A stretch of 64,000 bases of DNA from an uncultured Parabacteroides sp. (GTDB taxonomy: Bacteria; Bacteroidota; Bacteroidia; Bacteroidales; Tannerellaceae). Made by a program: the position numbers and the translations under genes. The stretch is taken from assembly GCF_947855115.1 (NCBI RefSeq), contig NZ_CANTZW010000012.1:51802-115801 (forward strand). Direction: 5' to 3'. This document shows positions 8,900 to 17,449 of the stretch, piece by piece; position 1 is the stretch's first letter, and each line of letters begins with the position of its first letter. The notes beneath the pieces are model-generated. The model did not search any database. It was not told the DNA's origin and saw only the letters and a program-made list of their open reading frames with translations.

Positions 8900-9217
8900 A
8901 TGAGTATGGAAGTAGTAATCATTTCAAAAAGCAAGTATGAAGAAATGGTCGGCAAGCTCAACCGCCTGTCCGACCGGGTGAATGAAATCCTCCACAAAAG
9001 GGAGGGAAAACGGCTCAGCCGTTGGATGGACAACCAAGAAGTCTGCCAACAGTTGCGCATCAGTCCGCGAACTTTGCAGACGCTCCGCGACAACGGTACG
9101 CTGGCTTACTCGCAGATAGGGCACAAGATTTTCTACAAGCCGGAGGATGTGCTGCGCATCGTCCGGCTCGTGGAGGACAGACGTAAGGATGCAGCCTATC
9201 GTGGCTGTAGCATCTAA
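8900..9217 (+). CDS. Excisionase-like helix-turn-helix protein 1
   Basis: 105 residues from ATG at 8900 (a second ATG follows two codons later). The N-terminal ~40 residues are a helical, charged segment; then a MerR/excisionase-type HTH: WMDNQEVCQQLRISPRTLQTLRDNG with the wing residues IGHKIFYKPEDVLRI. These small DNA-binding proteins accompany tyrosine recombinases in Bacteroidales elements and bend DNA for excision or regulate mobilisation genes. It is a paralogue of the next gene (9259-9561). Confidence 0.8.
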   Translation: MSMEVVIISKSKYEEMVGKLNRLSDRVNEILHKREGKRLSRWMDNQEVCQQLRISPRTLQTLRDNGTLAYSQIGHKIFYKPEDVLRIVRLVEDRRKDAAYRGCSI

Positions 9218-9258
9218 TCAGACAACACAATGTACAACCACTAAATCCACTGTAAATT

Positions 9259-9561
9259 ATGAACGACTTGATTCTTGCCGACCGTGAACTGGAGGTCGGC
9301 TTCATCGGACAACTGGATGCCCTGCTTGAAGGCATCGAAAGAATGGATGCGAGCCATAAGGCTTCGCCAAGTAACGAACAGTTCCTGACGGACAAGGAAG
9401 TGTCGGCATGGCTCAAGGTGAGCCGCCGTACCTTGCAGGACTACCGCAACAACGGGATGGTATCCTACTACCAGTTGGGCGGCAAGATTCTGTACAAGGA
9501 ATCGGACATAGAAAGAATGGTGATGAGCGGGTATCGGAACGCCTACCGCTTGGATACGTGA
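9259..9561 (+). CDS. Excisionase-like helix-turn-helix protein 2
   Basis: 100 residues. Same architecture as the gene 41 bp upstream: short helical N-terminus, then HTH (FLTDKEVSAWLKVSRRTLQDYRNNG) and wing (LGGKILYKESDIERM). Paired HTH proteins of this sort, one longer and one shorter, are common upstream of the recombinase block in CTnDOT-like and NBU-like elements. Likely acts with the recombinases at 10036-12714, which are convergent to it. Confidence 0.8.
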   Translation: MNDLILADRELEVGFIGQLDALLEGIERMDASHKASPSNEQFLTDKEVSAWLKVSRRTLQDYRNNGMVSYYQLGGKILYKESDIERMVMSGYRNAYRLDT

Positions 9562-9587
9562 TTAGACACATGCAAAAACAGAGAAAG

Positions 9588-9625
9588 CCGATGGCGGCAG
9601 ATAACTGCCCGGCCATCGGTTTTCT
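9588..9625. terminator. Terminator between HTH genes and recombinase operon
   Basis: Stem CCGATGGC (9588-9595) with GCCATCGG (9612-9619), followed by TTTTCT. It lies downstream of the + strand HTH gene and before the end of the - strand operon. Confidence 0.65.
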
Positions 9626-9653
9626 CTTTACAGGAAGGTCGTTTCGCTTCATT

Positions 9654-10046
9654 CTAACACGTGTATCGTGGATGGGTATCGGATAGCGAAAAGAACAAAT
9701 GGATGGAATCTCCCCTATTGAAAGAACAGAGTTTTCCCATGATGAACCGCCGGAAAGCCATACTCTCCCTACTTCTCAACTTAAAGGAAACGGCAATCAC
9801 CATTTCAAGGCTGTAAACATCATAATTAATCCCATTGTCCTGCCTGATGTACCGCTTCGTTTCGCTTTCCAGCAATTCCATGTTTTTGTAGATAGTGTGT
9901 ACAGCCTTACGAATGTGATAGCCGAACACATTGAACGCATCGGACATTTCCTGCTGCGTCATCCAAACGGGAGCGGTCGGCATCGTGACCGCCCCGTTTT
10001 CATTGATTGTGATTATTCCTCTTTCCATGTCCGCATCATTTTTCAT
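9654..10046 (-). CDS. Small RhuM/KilA-N-like DNA-binding protein
   Basis: 130 residues from the ATG at 10046, whose start overlaps the stop of the upstream recombinase (AATGAAAAATGA), implying translational coupling. The centre reads WMTQQEMSDAFNVFG and resembles the N-terminal DNA-binding segment of RhuM-family proteins, followed by YDVYSLEMVIAVSFKLRS, like the region where RhuM reads YxLDAVISVGYRVNS. The C-terminal domain of RhuM is absent. Such short forms sit behind recombinases in Bacteroidales mobile elements. Function unknown. Confidence 0.6.
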   Translation of the reverse strand: MKNDADMERGIITINENGAVTMPTAPVWMTQQEMSDAFNVFGYHIRKAVHTIYKNMELLESETKRYIRQDNGINYDVYSLEMVIAVSFKLRSRESMAFRRFIMGKLCSFNRGDSIHLFFSLSDTHPRYTC

Positions 10047-11373
10047 TGTCTGAATTCCGTTTACATTCCTTTTTCCAGCCGCTGTAATTGCCGCATTTGA
10101 ACACACGCGATGGCATCCCGTCATCAGGCAGGGAGAACTTGCCTTTGGTGGTCTCGGACAATACAGCCAAGTCACGGCTCACCTTCTGGTTGGTGATTTC
10201 CGCATAGATTTGCGTGGTGCGGATGGAGGAATGCCCCATCATCTTGCTGATACTTTCTATCGGCACGCCGTTGTTCAGGCAAATCAGGGTTGCGAAGGAG
10301 TGACGGCTTTGATAGTAGGTAAGATGGCAGTCCAAGCCACATTGTTCGGCAATCATTTTCAGGCTGCGGTTGAGGTTTCCGGTGATTGGCACATAAAACA
10401 GTTTGCCGTCCTTGCCTTCTCCGCGATACTTCTCAATGATGCGCAAGGGTATGTCCAACAATTTGATATGGCACTCTGCCTTGGTCTTCTGACGGGCGAT
10501 GTGAATCCACTTGCTACCGTCCTCCTTCGTGATGATGTTGTCCTCCGTCAAATTCGCTAAATCCGCCCTCCCGATGCCCGTGAAAGTCGAAAAGACGAAC
10601 AAGTCCCTCGTATGACAAAGTCGGTATGTGGGCAGCTTGGCTTTCAACAGCTTCTCAAACTGCTCACCCGTCAGGTAGCGGTGGTTCACCGGAACCTTCT
10701 CTATCTTGTGTCCCGCGAAAGGGTCGCGTTTGAGAATATGCTTCTTCAAGGCGAGCCGCGTCATCTTGTGCAGCAGGATGAGATAGTCGTTGTATGCCGA
10801 CACTTTCAATCTCAGCACGGTGGAAAGGTAAAACGTGAAGTCGGTCATGAAACGCATGGTCAGCGAGCGCAACGGCATGTCCTCCATGTTGTACTTGTAC
10901 TTCATAAAATTGTGAATGTGCTTGCGTGTGGTCAGATAGCGGACATAGCTGTGCCTTGTCCTGTCAATGCCCACACGCTTGGCATATTCTTCGTTATGTT
11001 CGTCCATTAGCGCAAGCAGGGTTTCCTTCACCTGCGACTTGCCCGTCACGGCGTTCTTGATGATTTCAGCCGACACGAAGCCGTATCTGTCCACATTCTC
11101 CTTGTAGGCGGCATGGGCTTTGGCTTCCAGTGCGGACAGGGCATCGTTTAGCCTGACCAGTTCCTTTTTCTTCTCGCAGTCAAGGCTTTCCTTGCGCCAG
11201 TCGATGGAAGCCCTGCCCGTGTCGGCTTCCCAATACGCAGGCTCGACTTCCAACCCTGTAGAATACTGGCTGACCTTGCCGTCAAGGGTAATACGTCCCA
11301 TGACAGGGCATTTGCCGTTCTTCTTCAACTTCTGTCGGTTGATGTAAAATAATAGCTTGAACGTGCTGCGCAT
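10036..11373 (-). CDS. Tyrosine recombinase/integrase 1
   Basis: 445 residues, phage-type integrase of the Bacteroidales family with an N-terminal arm-binding domain, a SAM-like core-binding domain and a C-terminal catalytic domain. Visible catalytic residues: Arg in GIGRADL, Arg in YQSRHSFAT, His in MMGHSSIRTT and Tyr in QIYAEI. The box II His that usually precedes the Arg (H-x-x-R) is replaced by Tyr (Y-Q-S-R). The gene starts 3 bp after the stop of recombinase 2, so the two are expressed together. Confidence 0.88.
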   Translation of the reverse strand: MRSTFKLLFYINRQKLKKNGKCPVMGRITLDGKVSQYSTGLEVEPAYWEADTGRASIDWRKESLDCEKKKELVRLNDALSALEAKAHAAYKENVDRYGFVSAEIIKNAVTGKSQVKETLLALMDEHNEEYAKRVGIDRTRHSYVRYLTTRKHIHNFMKYKYNMEDMPLRSLTMRFMTDFTFYLSTVLRLKVSAYNDYLILLHKMTRLALKKHILKRDPFAGHKIEKVPVNHRYLTGEQFEKLLKAKLPTYRLCHTRDLFVFSTFTGIGRADLANLTEDNIITKEDGSKWIHIARQKTKAECHIKLLDIPLRIIEKYRGEGKDGKLFYVPITGNLNRSLKMIAEQCGLDCHLTYYQSRHSFATLICLNNGVPIESISKMMGHSSIRTTQIYAEITNQKVSRDLAVLSETTKGKFSLPDDGMPSRVFKCGNYSGWKKECKRNSDNEK

Positions 11374-11376
11374 GGC

Positions 11377-12714
11377 TTATCCCTCCATCATTTGTTTGAC
11401 AATAGCCCTTTGTTTCCAACTCGGATTTACCCTGCGCCGGGTGTTGTCCTTGCGTATCGTGGAAGGGGATGCATCAATCCCGAACAGGGAGAACTTGCCG
11501 CCGATGGCTTCATTCAGCCTGTCCACGTCACGGTCAATCTTGTCCTGCGTGACTTTCGCATACCGCTGTGTGGTTTTGATATGCTTGTGCCCCATGATTT
11601 TGCTTACCGTTTCGATGGGTATTCCTTGCGATAAACAAATTATGCTGCCGAATGTATGACGTGCCTGATGGAATGAAATCGGACGGTTGATGCCGCACAT
11701 CACCGACATCTTTTTGAGGTGGCGGTTCATGCTTTCTTTCGTAAGCATGGGCAGCAATTTCCCGTCGGCATCCATGCCCTTGTATTTCTCCAATATGGCG
11801 AGCGGTATTTCCATCAGCCTTACACATTCGGGCGTTCCGGTCTTCTGCCGTTCGGTATGAATCCACAGGCTTCCGTCCTCGGCTTTTACAAGGTTCTTCT
11901 CCGTCAACGCCCTCATGTCGCAGTAACAAATGCCCGTCCAACATGAGAACAGGAACATGTCCCTCGTGAAATTGCGGTTGGGCGTATCATAAGTCATGTT
12001 GGCGAACTTGCCCAGTTCCTCTTCCGTAAGGTACATCTGCTTGAACTCCGGCTTTTGTGGTCTGTAGCCTTTGAACGGGCTGAACGGGATAATGCCACGG
12101 AACACGGCAAGCATCATCACGCTTTTCAGGCGGTTTACATGTCCGAGTATGGTCTTGGGCATAAACCGCTTGACGGTGCGCATGTACATGTCGAAATCCT
12201 CGATGAAATTCTCGTCTAACTGCTTGACTGGCATGTCTGAAAGGTGGTACTTGTCTTTCAGGAAGGTGGCGAGGTGGCGGTAAGTATTCGTGTAATGGTA
12301 ATAGCTGGTTGCGGAACGGTTTACGCCCACGCGCAAGGCATATTCCTCATTATGCTCCGCAAACAGCTTCATGATGGTGTCCTGCGATTCCGCCAGCCCT
12401 TGGTAGGCGTTCTTCACTTCCTCTGCCGAAACAACCTCCTTGATGTCTTTAAGTTCGTTGAAACGCTGGCGCAACAACAATAGCGTGCGTTCAATCTCCC
12501 GGTTTGCCATGACCGCCATCCTGCTCTTGCCCGTACACCGTTGAGCCGTGGCGTTCCACAGCCTCACGTCCACCTTGAACTTGCAGGAGAACTGCGCGAT
12601 AGAGTTGTTCTTACCCCTGACGGCTATCCTGCCCATGAGGGGCGACAGCCCGTCCTTGTCCTGTCCGCTACGCTTGATGTAGAGCAGCACTTTCATTTCT
12701 GTCTTCATTGCCAT
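11377..12714 (-). CDS. Tyrosine recombinase/integrase 2
   Basis: 445 residues from ATG at 12714 (MAMKTEM; an alternative ATG is at 12708). The open frame extends further upstream but the extra N-terminus has no family match. Same fold as recombinase 1. Catalytic residues appear complete: Arg in WTGICYCDMR region or nearby, HQARHTF, His in IMGHKHIKTT and Tyr in QRYAKV. Being the gene nearest the junction with ppk, it is the likelier enzyme for integration, while recombinase 1 may assist. Confidence 0.88.
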   Translation of the reverse strand: MAMKTEMKVLLYIKRSGQDKDGLSPLMGRIAVRGKNNSIAQFSCKFKVDVRLWNATAQRCTGKSRMAVMANREIERTLLLLRQRFNELKDIKEVVSAEEVKNAYQGLAESQDTIMKLFAEHNEEYALRVGVNRSATSYYHYTNTYRHLATFLKDKYHLSDMPVKQLDENFIEDFDMYMRTVKRFMPKTILGHVNRLKSVMMLAVFRGIIPFSPFKGYRPQKPEFKQMYLTEEELGKFANMTYDTPNRNFTRDMFLFSCWTGICYCDMRALTEKNLVKAEDGSLWIHTERQKTGTPECVRLMEIPLAILEKYKGMDADGKLLPMLTKESMNRHLKKMSVMCGINRPISFHQARHTFGSIICLSQGIPIETVSKIMGHKHIKTTQRYAKVTQDKIDRDVDRLNEAIGGKFSLFGIDASPSTIRKDNTRRRVNPSWKQRAIVKQMMEG

Positions 12715-13048
12715 AACTTTTTTGGTTGCAATATTAGTGATACATTGCCGACCGACAGAATTGGAAACGGGGCAGAACGGCGCAAACGGAACGGACGCTG
12801 CTAAATCTGCGGATTTGAAGCCCCTTCCGCACGTATAATGCTTGTTTACAAGCATTAGAAACGCTGTTTTTCAGGCTTCAGGCAGGTAGCGGAACAGGTA
12901 ATGACTTGGTAGCGGAAGCCTTGCATTATCCTGCCTTTCCCTGCTGTTTGGCTGTAATGGCAAACAATAGAAAAACCGCTTATTTACAACGCTTTGCGTT
13001 TGTCTTTCTCTAAACCTATCTTCCTTGCTTTGATGCTTCTTTCTTTTT
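12715..13048. other. Element right end, no gene recognised
   Basis: About 330 bp between the recombinase start and the ppk remnant. It should hold the recombinase promoter, arm-type binding sites and attR. No clear gene; the open frame on the minus strand that spans the junction is not supported. Confidence 0.5.
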
Positions 13049-13062
13049 TCACGGGTTTGGTA
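13049..13062. other. Candidate attR junction in ppk
   Basis: Reading back from the ppk remnant, protein-level homology to PPK is convincing from RVWYFLNDGQEE onwards (13052 on) and stops at this point; upstream codons give CFFFLFS then a stop. The crossover therefore lies within or very near this stretch (CACGGGTTTGGTAT). The matching attL is outside the window. Confidence 0.5.
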
Positions 13063-13336
13063 TTTTCTGAATGACGGACAGGAGGAGCTTTTCCTTACCT
13101 CGGCGGATTGGATGCGCCGTAATTTGAATCGGCGGATCGAGACGGCTTTCCCGATCCTTGATCCGGACATAAAGAAGGAGATAATCGATATCTTGAATAT
13201 CCAGCTAAGCGATAACGTGAAAGCTTGTTATCTGGATGGTGAGCTACGTAATAATTTCAAGAGAGACGACAATCCGGTAAAGGTTCGTTCGCAATTGGCG
13301 ATCTATGATTATCTGAAAAATAAATCCGTACGATAA
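13049..13336 (+). pseudogene. ppk1: Polyphosphate kinase, 3' fragment split by the element
   Basis: The last ~95 residues of PPK1: LTSADWMRRNLNRRIE corresponds to the SSADWMTRN motif of the C2 domain, and the tail keeps DNVKACYLDGE. PPK1 polymerises the gamma phosphate of ATP into polyphosphate. There is no start codon before the junction that would make a functional enzyme (a full PPK is ~690 residues). Unless the element supplies a replacement end on the other side, the host enzyme is cut short in its C-terminal domain. The reading frame within the fragment is undamaged, which suggests a recent insertion. Confidence 0.85.
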
Positions 13337-13341
13337 CGAAG

Positions 13342-14025
13342 ATGGGGGAGTTATGGGGATTTGTCGATTGGGGGGCGGGCTGCTTGGCCTTGATCGTGGC
13401 GGTGGTATTTAGTTTTTTGTTGGGAGTGCGTACGGGGCGTATTAAGGCGAGAAATGAATATGTCCGCTCTCGTATCCGGCAGAATAAAGCGAATATCTAT
13501 CGTTATAAACAACAATTGGCCTCCTATCAAGAGCAAGTCGTATGCTTGGAGCGGGAACGGGATTCTCTGGCCATTCGTTCGGAGGCTTATGACCGGATCG
13601 AGCTGGAACTGACGGCTTATCGGCAGAAGATGGAACAGTTGGAACAAGATATCCGCATTCTTTCCGGCGATAATAACTCGCTGGATAACATGTCCGGGAA
13701 AGCGGGTATAGATGTACCCAAACTAATCTGTGCCCTTAAGAATGACCCCCTTCATATGAACCCAAGCAAAGAGGAATGGTCTGAGATCATCAGTATGACG
13801 GATCTTCTGTTTAATAACTTCTTGACCGATTTGAGAAGTAAATATGGCATTACCCGCCATGAGCAGGAAATATGTTGCTTGATTAAATGGAATTTCTCCC
13901 GGAAAGAACAGTTAGCCGTGTTTAACAATACTCCGGATGCGTTAACCAAATCGAAAGGCCGTTTAAAAAAGCGTCTGGGGGTGGATGAGAAGACTGATTT
14001 GGATGCTTATGTTCGTTTGTTATAA
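13342..14025 (+). CDS. Membrane-anchored coiled-coil protein with LuxR-like tail
   Basis: 227 residues, 5 bp after ppk. One N-terminal TM helix (GCLALIVAVVFSFLLGV), then a coiled coil (about residues 40-115), then a C-terminal region with the segment YGITRHEQEICCLIKWNFS and LTKSKGRLKKRLGV, resembling the degenerate LuxR-type HTH at the end of Bacteroidetes TPR regulators. No DNA-binding function is proven. Position suggests cotranscription with ppk in the uninterrupted chromosome. Confidence 0.7.
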   Translation: MGELWGFVDWGAGCLALIVAVVFSFLLGVRTGRIKARNEYVRSRIRQNKANIYRYKQQLASYQEQVVCLERERDSLAIRSEAYDRIELELTAYRQKMEQLEQDIRILSGDNNSLDNMSGKAGIDVPKLICALKNDPLHMNPSKEEWSEIISMTDLLFNNFLTDLRSKYGITRHEQEICCLIKWNFSRKEQLAVFNNTPDALTKSKGRLKKRLGVDEKTDLDAYVRLL

Positions 14026-14170
14026 CGCTTGAAGCTATTTTATTTGTCGCGATTGTCCGGCAAGATCCTCTATTTACCTCCTTTTTGTGGATTATAAGGC
14101 TGATTACTAGTTGTTTGTTGTCCGTATGTTTTGTCCGGTATCATTTCTTCCCTCTTTACGATCCTTCCTG

Positions 14171-14178
14171 TACTTTTG
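14171..14178 (+). promoter_or_regulatory. Bacteroides-type -7 promoter element
   Basis: TACTTTTG fits the TAnnTTTG core and lies 43 bp before the ATG of the lipoprotein gene at 14222. No well-spaced -33 TTTG was found. Confidence 0.5.
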
Positions 14179-14221
14179 CGGTGTGTGATTTAATTTTTAA
14201 GAACGAATAATCAGGAATGCT

Positions 14222-15229
14222 ATGAGAACACAAACTGTACTACTATGGATCAGCCTTAGCCTAATGGTGGGGCTTTCCGCTTGTGATTGGATTTCGTCCT
14301 CTCCGATGGCCTCGCTTCGGCGGGCTACCGGATGGCCTTTCGAGGTGGTTGTCGTAATGGATCGAGACGTTTGGAACGGCGAGGTAGGGGAGTTGCTGCA
14401 AGAACAATTGCGAGCACCGGTTCCGGCTTTGCCTCAAGCGGAAGCATCCATGCGTATCACGTATTCGGAACCATCGGGCTTTTCCGGTTTGTTGCGATAT
14501 GTACGAAATATCTTGATCGTATCCGTAGATCCGAACCGGTATACGAAAGCCGGAACTAAAGAGAGTCTCGACGAATGGGCCGGTGGCCAGAATGTGGTGA
14601 CCCTGTATGCTCCGACTACCGCTGCCTTGACCGAATTCCTTTTATTAAATGAAGGGCGATTGGTTAATCATTTCAATCGAGTGGAAAGAGAGCGTTGGAT
14701 AACCGGGCTCTCGAAGAGTCATAGTAGTTGGATCGATGAGAAATTGAAGTCTCGGTTCGGAATCTCGTTGTTCGTACCGGAAGATATGTCGGCGAGTAAA
14801 GATACGACCGATTTCTTTTGGGGTTCGAATAATGCGAATCGGGGACGGACTGATATCTTGGTATATAGCTTTCCTTATACGGCTCAAGAGACGTTTACCG
14901 AGGATTATCTGGTCGCCATGCGTGATTCTGTGGTAAAGCGGAACGTACCGGGCTCTTTCCCTAATTCTTATATGAAGACCGAGAAGCGCTTTGAGCTCTC
15001 TTACGAACCGATCACCTATCGCGGCGAATACCGCGGCGTATTACGTGGTCTCTGGCGTATGGAAGGAGATAAGATGGGTGGCCCGTTCGTCAGCCATGCC
15101 CTGCTCGACAAGGAAAGACAACGGGTGATCGTGGTGGAAGGCTTCGTCTATGCACCGGAGTCTCTAAAGGCGAATTTGATCCGTCGGATGGAAGCCGCCT
15201 TGTTTACGCTTCGGTTTACTGGATACTGA
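14222..15229 (+). CDS. DUF4837-family lipoprotein
   Basis: 335 residues. Lipoprotein signal peptide: hydrophobic stretch ending in a lipobox (GLSAC, Cys21). The mature part fits the Bacteroidetes DUF4837 family, with the motifs RATGWPFEVVVVMD near the start and FVSHALLDKERQRVIVVEGFVYAPE near the end. Likely anchored in the periplasm or outer membrane; biochemical role unknown. It has its own promoter and is convergent with the next gene. Confidence 0.8.
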   Translation: MRTQTVLLWISLSLMVGLSACDWISSSPMASLRRATGWPFEVVVVMDRDVWNGEVGELLQEQLRAPVPALPQAEASMRITYSEPSGFSGLLRYVRNILIVSVDPNRYTKAGTKESLDEWAGGQNVVTLYAPTTAALTEFLLLNEGRLVNHFNRVERERWITGLSKSHSSWIDEKLKSRFGISLFVPEDMSASKDTTDFFWGSNNANRGRTDILVYSFPYTAQETFTEDYLVAMRDSVVKRNVPGSFPNSYMKTEKRFELSYEPITYRGEYRGVLRGLWRMEGDKMGGPFVSHALLDKERQRVIVVEGFVYAPESLKANLIRRMEAALFTLRFTGY

Positions 15230-15289
15230 TTATTTTACTAAAAGCATGAAGGCCGGTAAGTGTTATCTTTGCAGCTACGGATATTGGAT

Positions 15290-16681
15290 TTATTGAAACA
15301 ACCGGATTTCCTCCGGGATATATCCCGTCCGTATACGCCACTCTTGCGGGTACAGGTTATTGGCCCGATTACCAAGGTTCTTTACGAAACCTAACGGAAG
15401 CCCTTGGTAGCGTACCAATACATATCCTTTATCTGTACCGGAGGGTAAGACGAGTGCCTCTTTCTTCAAGAATTTAATAGCGTCTTCCCATTCCAGCTCC
15501 ACGGATGGAAAAGCATTAGGACGTAAGGCGGTGTTTAGAGCTAGTTCTTGAGACGGGATAAAGTCTTTCCCTTTCGCTTCGCCTAGGCAGATACCGGAGG
15601 AAAGTACCCGTAAAGGCTTGGTATTGATGAGTGAAAATAGATCCGAATGGGCTTTAGGATACGCTCGAAGGAAACTGCCGTTCCATTCGAGAGAAAATAA
15701 AGTTTCATCCGCAAGGAACAGACGGGCCTCCTGCGGGATGGAAGGAGTGGCTTTTACCCGCTCTTTTTTCCCTTTGGCCTTGACACGTATTTCCTCGATC
15801 TCGCCTTCCGCTTTCCGGAGGGCAGCGAGGAAGAAGCCTTCGCCCCGTGTCTTATGCGGGAAGAAGCGATAAACCGGATGCTCAAATCGGAGAGCGCCGC
15901 TGATTTGCCATTCCTCTTGGATAGGAATAGGCAAGGCCTCGGCCCCCAGCTCCTCTATAATATAATGAATATTCTCTTCGTCTTCCTCCGTATTATAGGT
16001 GCAGGTGCTGTAGACCAAGATACCTCCGGGCTTTAAGGCGTTCCATATATCATGGATGATGCGCCGTTGGCGGGAGGCGCATAACCGCACGTTATCTATA
16101 CTCCATTCGCCTGTGCTATCTGTGTCTTTCCGGAACATGCCTTCTCCGGAACAAGGTACGTCGGTGACGATCACGTCGAACTGATGAGGCAATGCCTCGC
16201 CGATCTCCTCCGGGTCATTATTGATAACGATCGTGTCCGGGCGGCCCCATTTAGCGATATTCTCGGCCAACACATAGCTCCGGCTACGGATTACCTCGTT
16301 GCAAACTAACGAACTACCTTCTGGCAATAAGCTGGCCAGATGCGTGGACTTGCCACCTGGGGCGGCGCATAAATCCAGACAACGTACCGGCTCTTTCACA
16401 TACGCCTTGATCGCTTGTTCCAGAAACATGGAAGACGCTTCCTGCACGTAATAGGCTCCGGCATGGAATAAAGGATCGAAGGTGAAAGACAATCGTTCCG
16501 GCAAATAATAACCGCTCTCGCACCATGCGACCGGAGCTCCTGCTTTGGGAGCAGGTGTTCTCTTCATCGGGTTGATACGGATACTTACGGGAACATCTGC
16601 CTTTAACGCGGCCTCTAAGCGATCAAACTCCTCGCCAAGCAAAGCTCGTGTACGAATAACAAAATCTGTAGGAAGTGCCAT
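15290..16681 (-). CDS. rsmF: NOL1/NOP2/Sun-type rRNA cytosine-C5 methyltransferase (RsmF-like)
   Basis: 463 residues from the ATG at 16681 (MALPTDF), which sits just downstream of a -7 element; the frame is open further but lacks homology there. SAM-dependent m5C methyltransferase: N-terminal region, Rossmann core with LDLCAAPGGKSTHL, catalytic VTDVPCSGEGMFRKD and YSTCTYNTEEDE, which supply the two cysteines of this enzyme class. The ~150-residue C-terminal extension (PUA-like, RsmF type) ends in the pattern LGFVKNLGNRANNLYP. Acts on 16S rRNA in RsmF; the exact position here is not known. Confidence 0.88.
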   Translation of the reverse strand: MALPTDFVIRTRALLGEEFDRLEAALKADVPVSIRINPMKRTPAPKAGAPVAWCESGYYLPERLSFTFDPLFHAGAYYVQEASSMFLEQAIKAYVKEPVRCLDLCAAPGGKSTHLASLLPEGSSLVCNEVIRSRSYVLAENIAKWGRPDTIVINNDPEEIGEALPHQFDVIVTDVPCSGEGMFRKDTDSTGEWSIDNVRLCASRQRRIIHDIWNALKPGGILVYSTCTYNTEEDEENIHYIIEELGAEALPIPIQEEWQISGALRFEHPVYRFFPHKTRGEGFFLAALRKAEGEIEEIRVKAKGKKERVKATPSIPQEARLFLADETLFSLEWNGSFLRAYPKAHSDLFSLINTKPLRVLSSGICLGEAKGKDFIPSQELALNTALRPNAFPSVELEWEDAIKFLKKEALVLPSGTDKGYVLVRYQGLPLGFVKNLGNRANNLYPQEWRIRTGYIPEEIRLFQ

Positions 16682-16702
16682 GATTATTCTGTTAGTTTGC
16701 GG

Positions 16703-16719
16703 CAAAAATACTACTTTTG
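16703..16719. promoter_or_regulatory. Divergent promoter cores
   Basis: Two TAnnTTTG cores in opposite directions: TATTTTTG on the minus strand (16703-16710) for the rRNA methyltransferase, whose ATG follows 21 bp on, and TACTTTTG on the plus strand (16712-16719) for the RsmI-like gene at 16735. The short leader in both directions leaves little room for upstream regulation. Confidence 0.55.
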
Positions 16720-16734
16720 CGGAAAACAGATAGT

Positions 16735-17439
16735 ATGCGAGCATCTCTTTTCCTTATACCAGTTACCTTGGGTGATACGGAACATCGCCGTGTTTTGCCA
16801 GAGTATAACCGTGAAGTGATCTTATCTATCCGGCATTTTATCGTGGAAAACGTGCGTACGGCACGTCGTTTCTTGAAAAAGGTGGAACCGGGGATCGTGA
16901 TCGATGACTTGACGTTCTATGAGTTGAATAAACATACATCGCCGGAACAAGTGGCCGATTATCTGGTTCCTTTGGCGAAAGGCGAGAGTGTAGGCGTGAT
17001 CTCGGAGGCGGGCTGTCCGGCGATCGCCGATCCGGGCGCGGACGTGGTAGCTATCGCCCAACGGAAAGATTATCCGGTGGTGCCGCTGGTAGGGCCTTCC
17101 TCTATCTTGATGTCGGTGATGGGATCGGGCTTTAACGGGCAGAGCTTCGCTTTTCACGGTTATTTGCCGATCGATGCTTCCGAGCGTACGAACATGATCA
17201 AGAAACTGGAAGGACGGATTTATTCCGAGCATCAGACGCAATTGTTTATCGAGACTCCTTACCGGAATAATAAACTGGTCGAGGAGTTGATCCGTACGTG
17301 TCGTCCGTCTACGAAACTGTGTATCGCCTCGAATATAACGTGCGAGGATGAGTATATACGTACCCGCCCGATCAAGGAATGGACGGGGAAAATCCCCGAT
17401 CTGAGTAAGAAGCCTACCATTTTCCTAATCTATAAATAA
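16735..17439 (+). CDS. Tetrapyrrole-methylase-fold SAM methyltransferase (RsmI-like)
   Basis: 234 residues from the ATG at 16735; an ATG at 16717 falls in the promoter and is less likely. Motifs: FLIPVTLGD at the start, [14 protein letters not shown] and [26 protein letters not shown] split across the core, and ETPYRNNK. This is the fold of RsmI, the 16S rRNA cytidine-1402 2'-O-methyltransferase, but the short Bacteroidetes form may methylate another substrate. It is followed 10 bp later by the acyltransferase gene. Confidence 0.8.
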   Translation: MRASLFLIPVTLGDTEHRRVLPEYNREVILSIRHFIVENVRTARRFLKKVEPGIVIDDLTFYELNKHTSPEQVADYLVPLAKGESVGVISEAGCPAIADPGADVVAIAQRKDYPVVPLVGPSSILMSVMGSGFNGQSFAFHGYLPIDASERTNMIKKLEGRIYSEHQTQLFIETPYRNNKLVEELIRTCRPSTKLCIASNITCEDEYIRTRPIKEWTGKIPDLSKKPTIFLIYK

Positions 17440-17449
17440 GAGAATAGGT

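Larger units (their letters stand above)
1..13056. mobile_element. Integrated mobilisable element carrying a DarT-type cargo (right part)
   Basis: The block holds a relaxase, MobC-like protein, DUF3408 protein, two excisionase-like HTH proteins and two tandem tyrosine recombinases, all typical of Bacteroidales mobilisable transposons. Its right boundary is set by ppk: polyphosphate kinase homology begins abruptly near 13049-13058 and the rest of ppk is absent between 1 and 13049. If the target gene was simply split, the ppk 5' part and the element's left end lie left of the window, so the Ppx-like, DarT-like and DarG-like genes are cargo. The exact crossover point and left end are not visible. 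A rearrangement that brought unrelated segments together is the alternative. Confidence 0.65.

Noticed and set aside
12871..13170. Minus-strand open frame across the element-ppk junction
   Set aside because: It reads antisense to the ppk fragment, has no protein-like motif and spans two unrelated DNAs.
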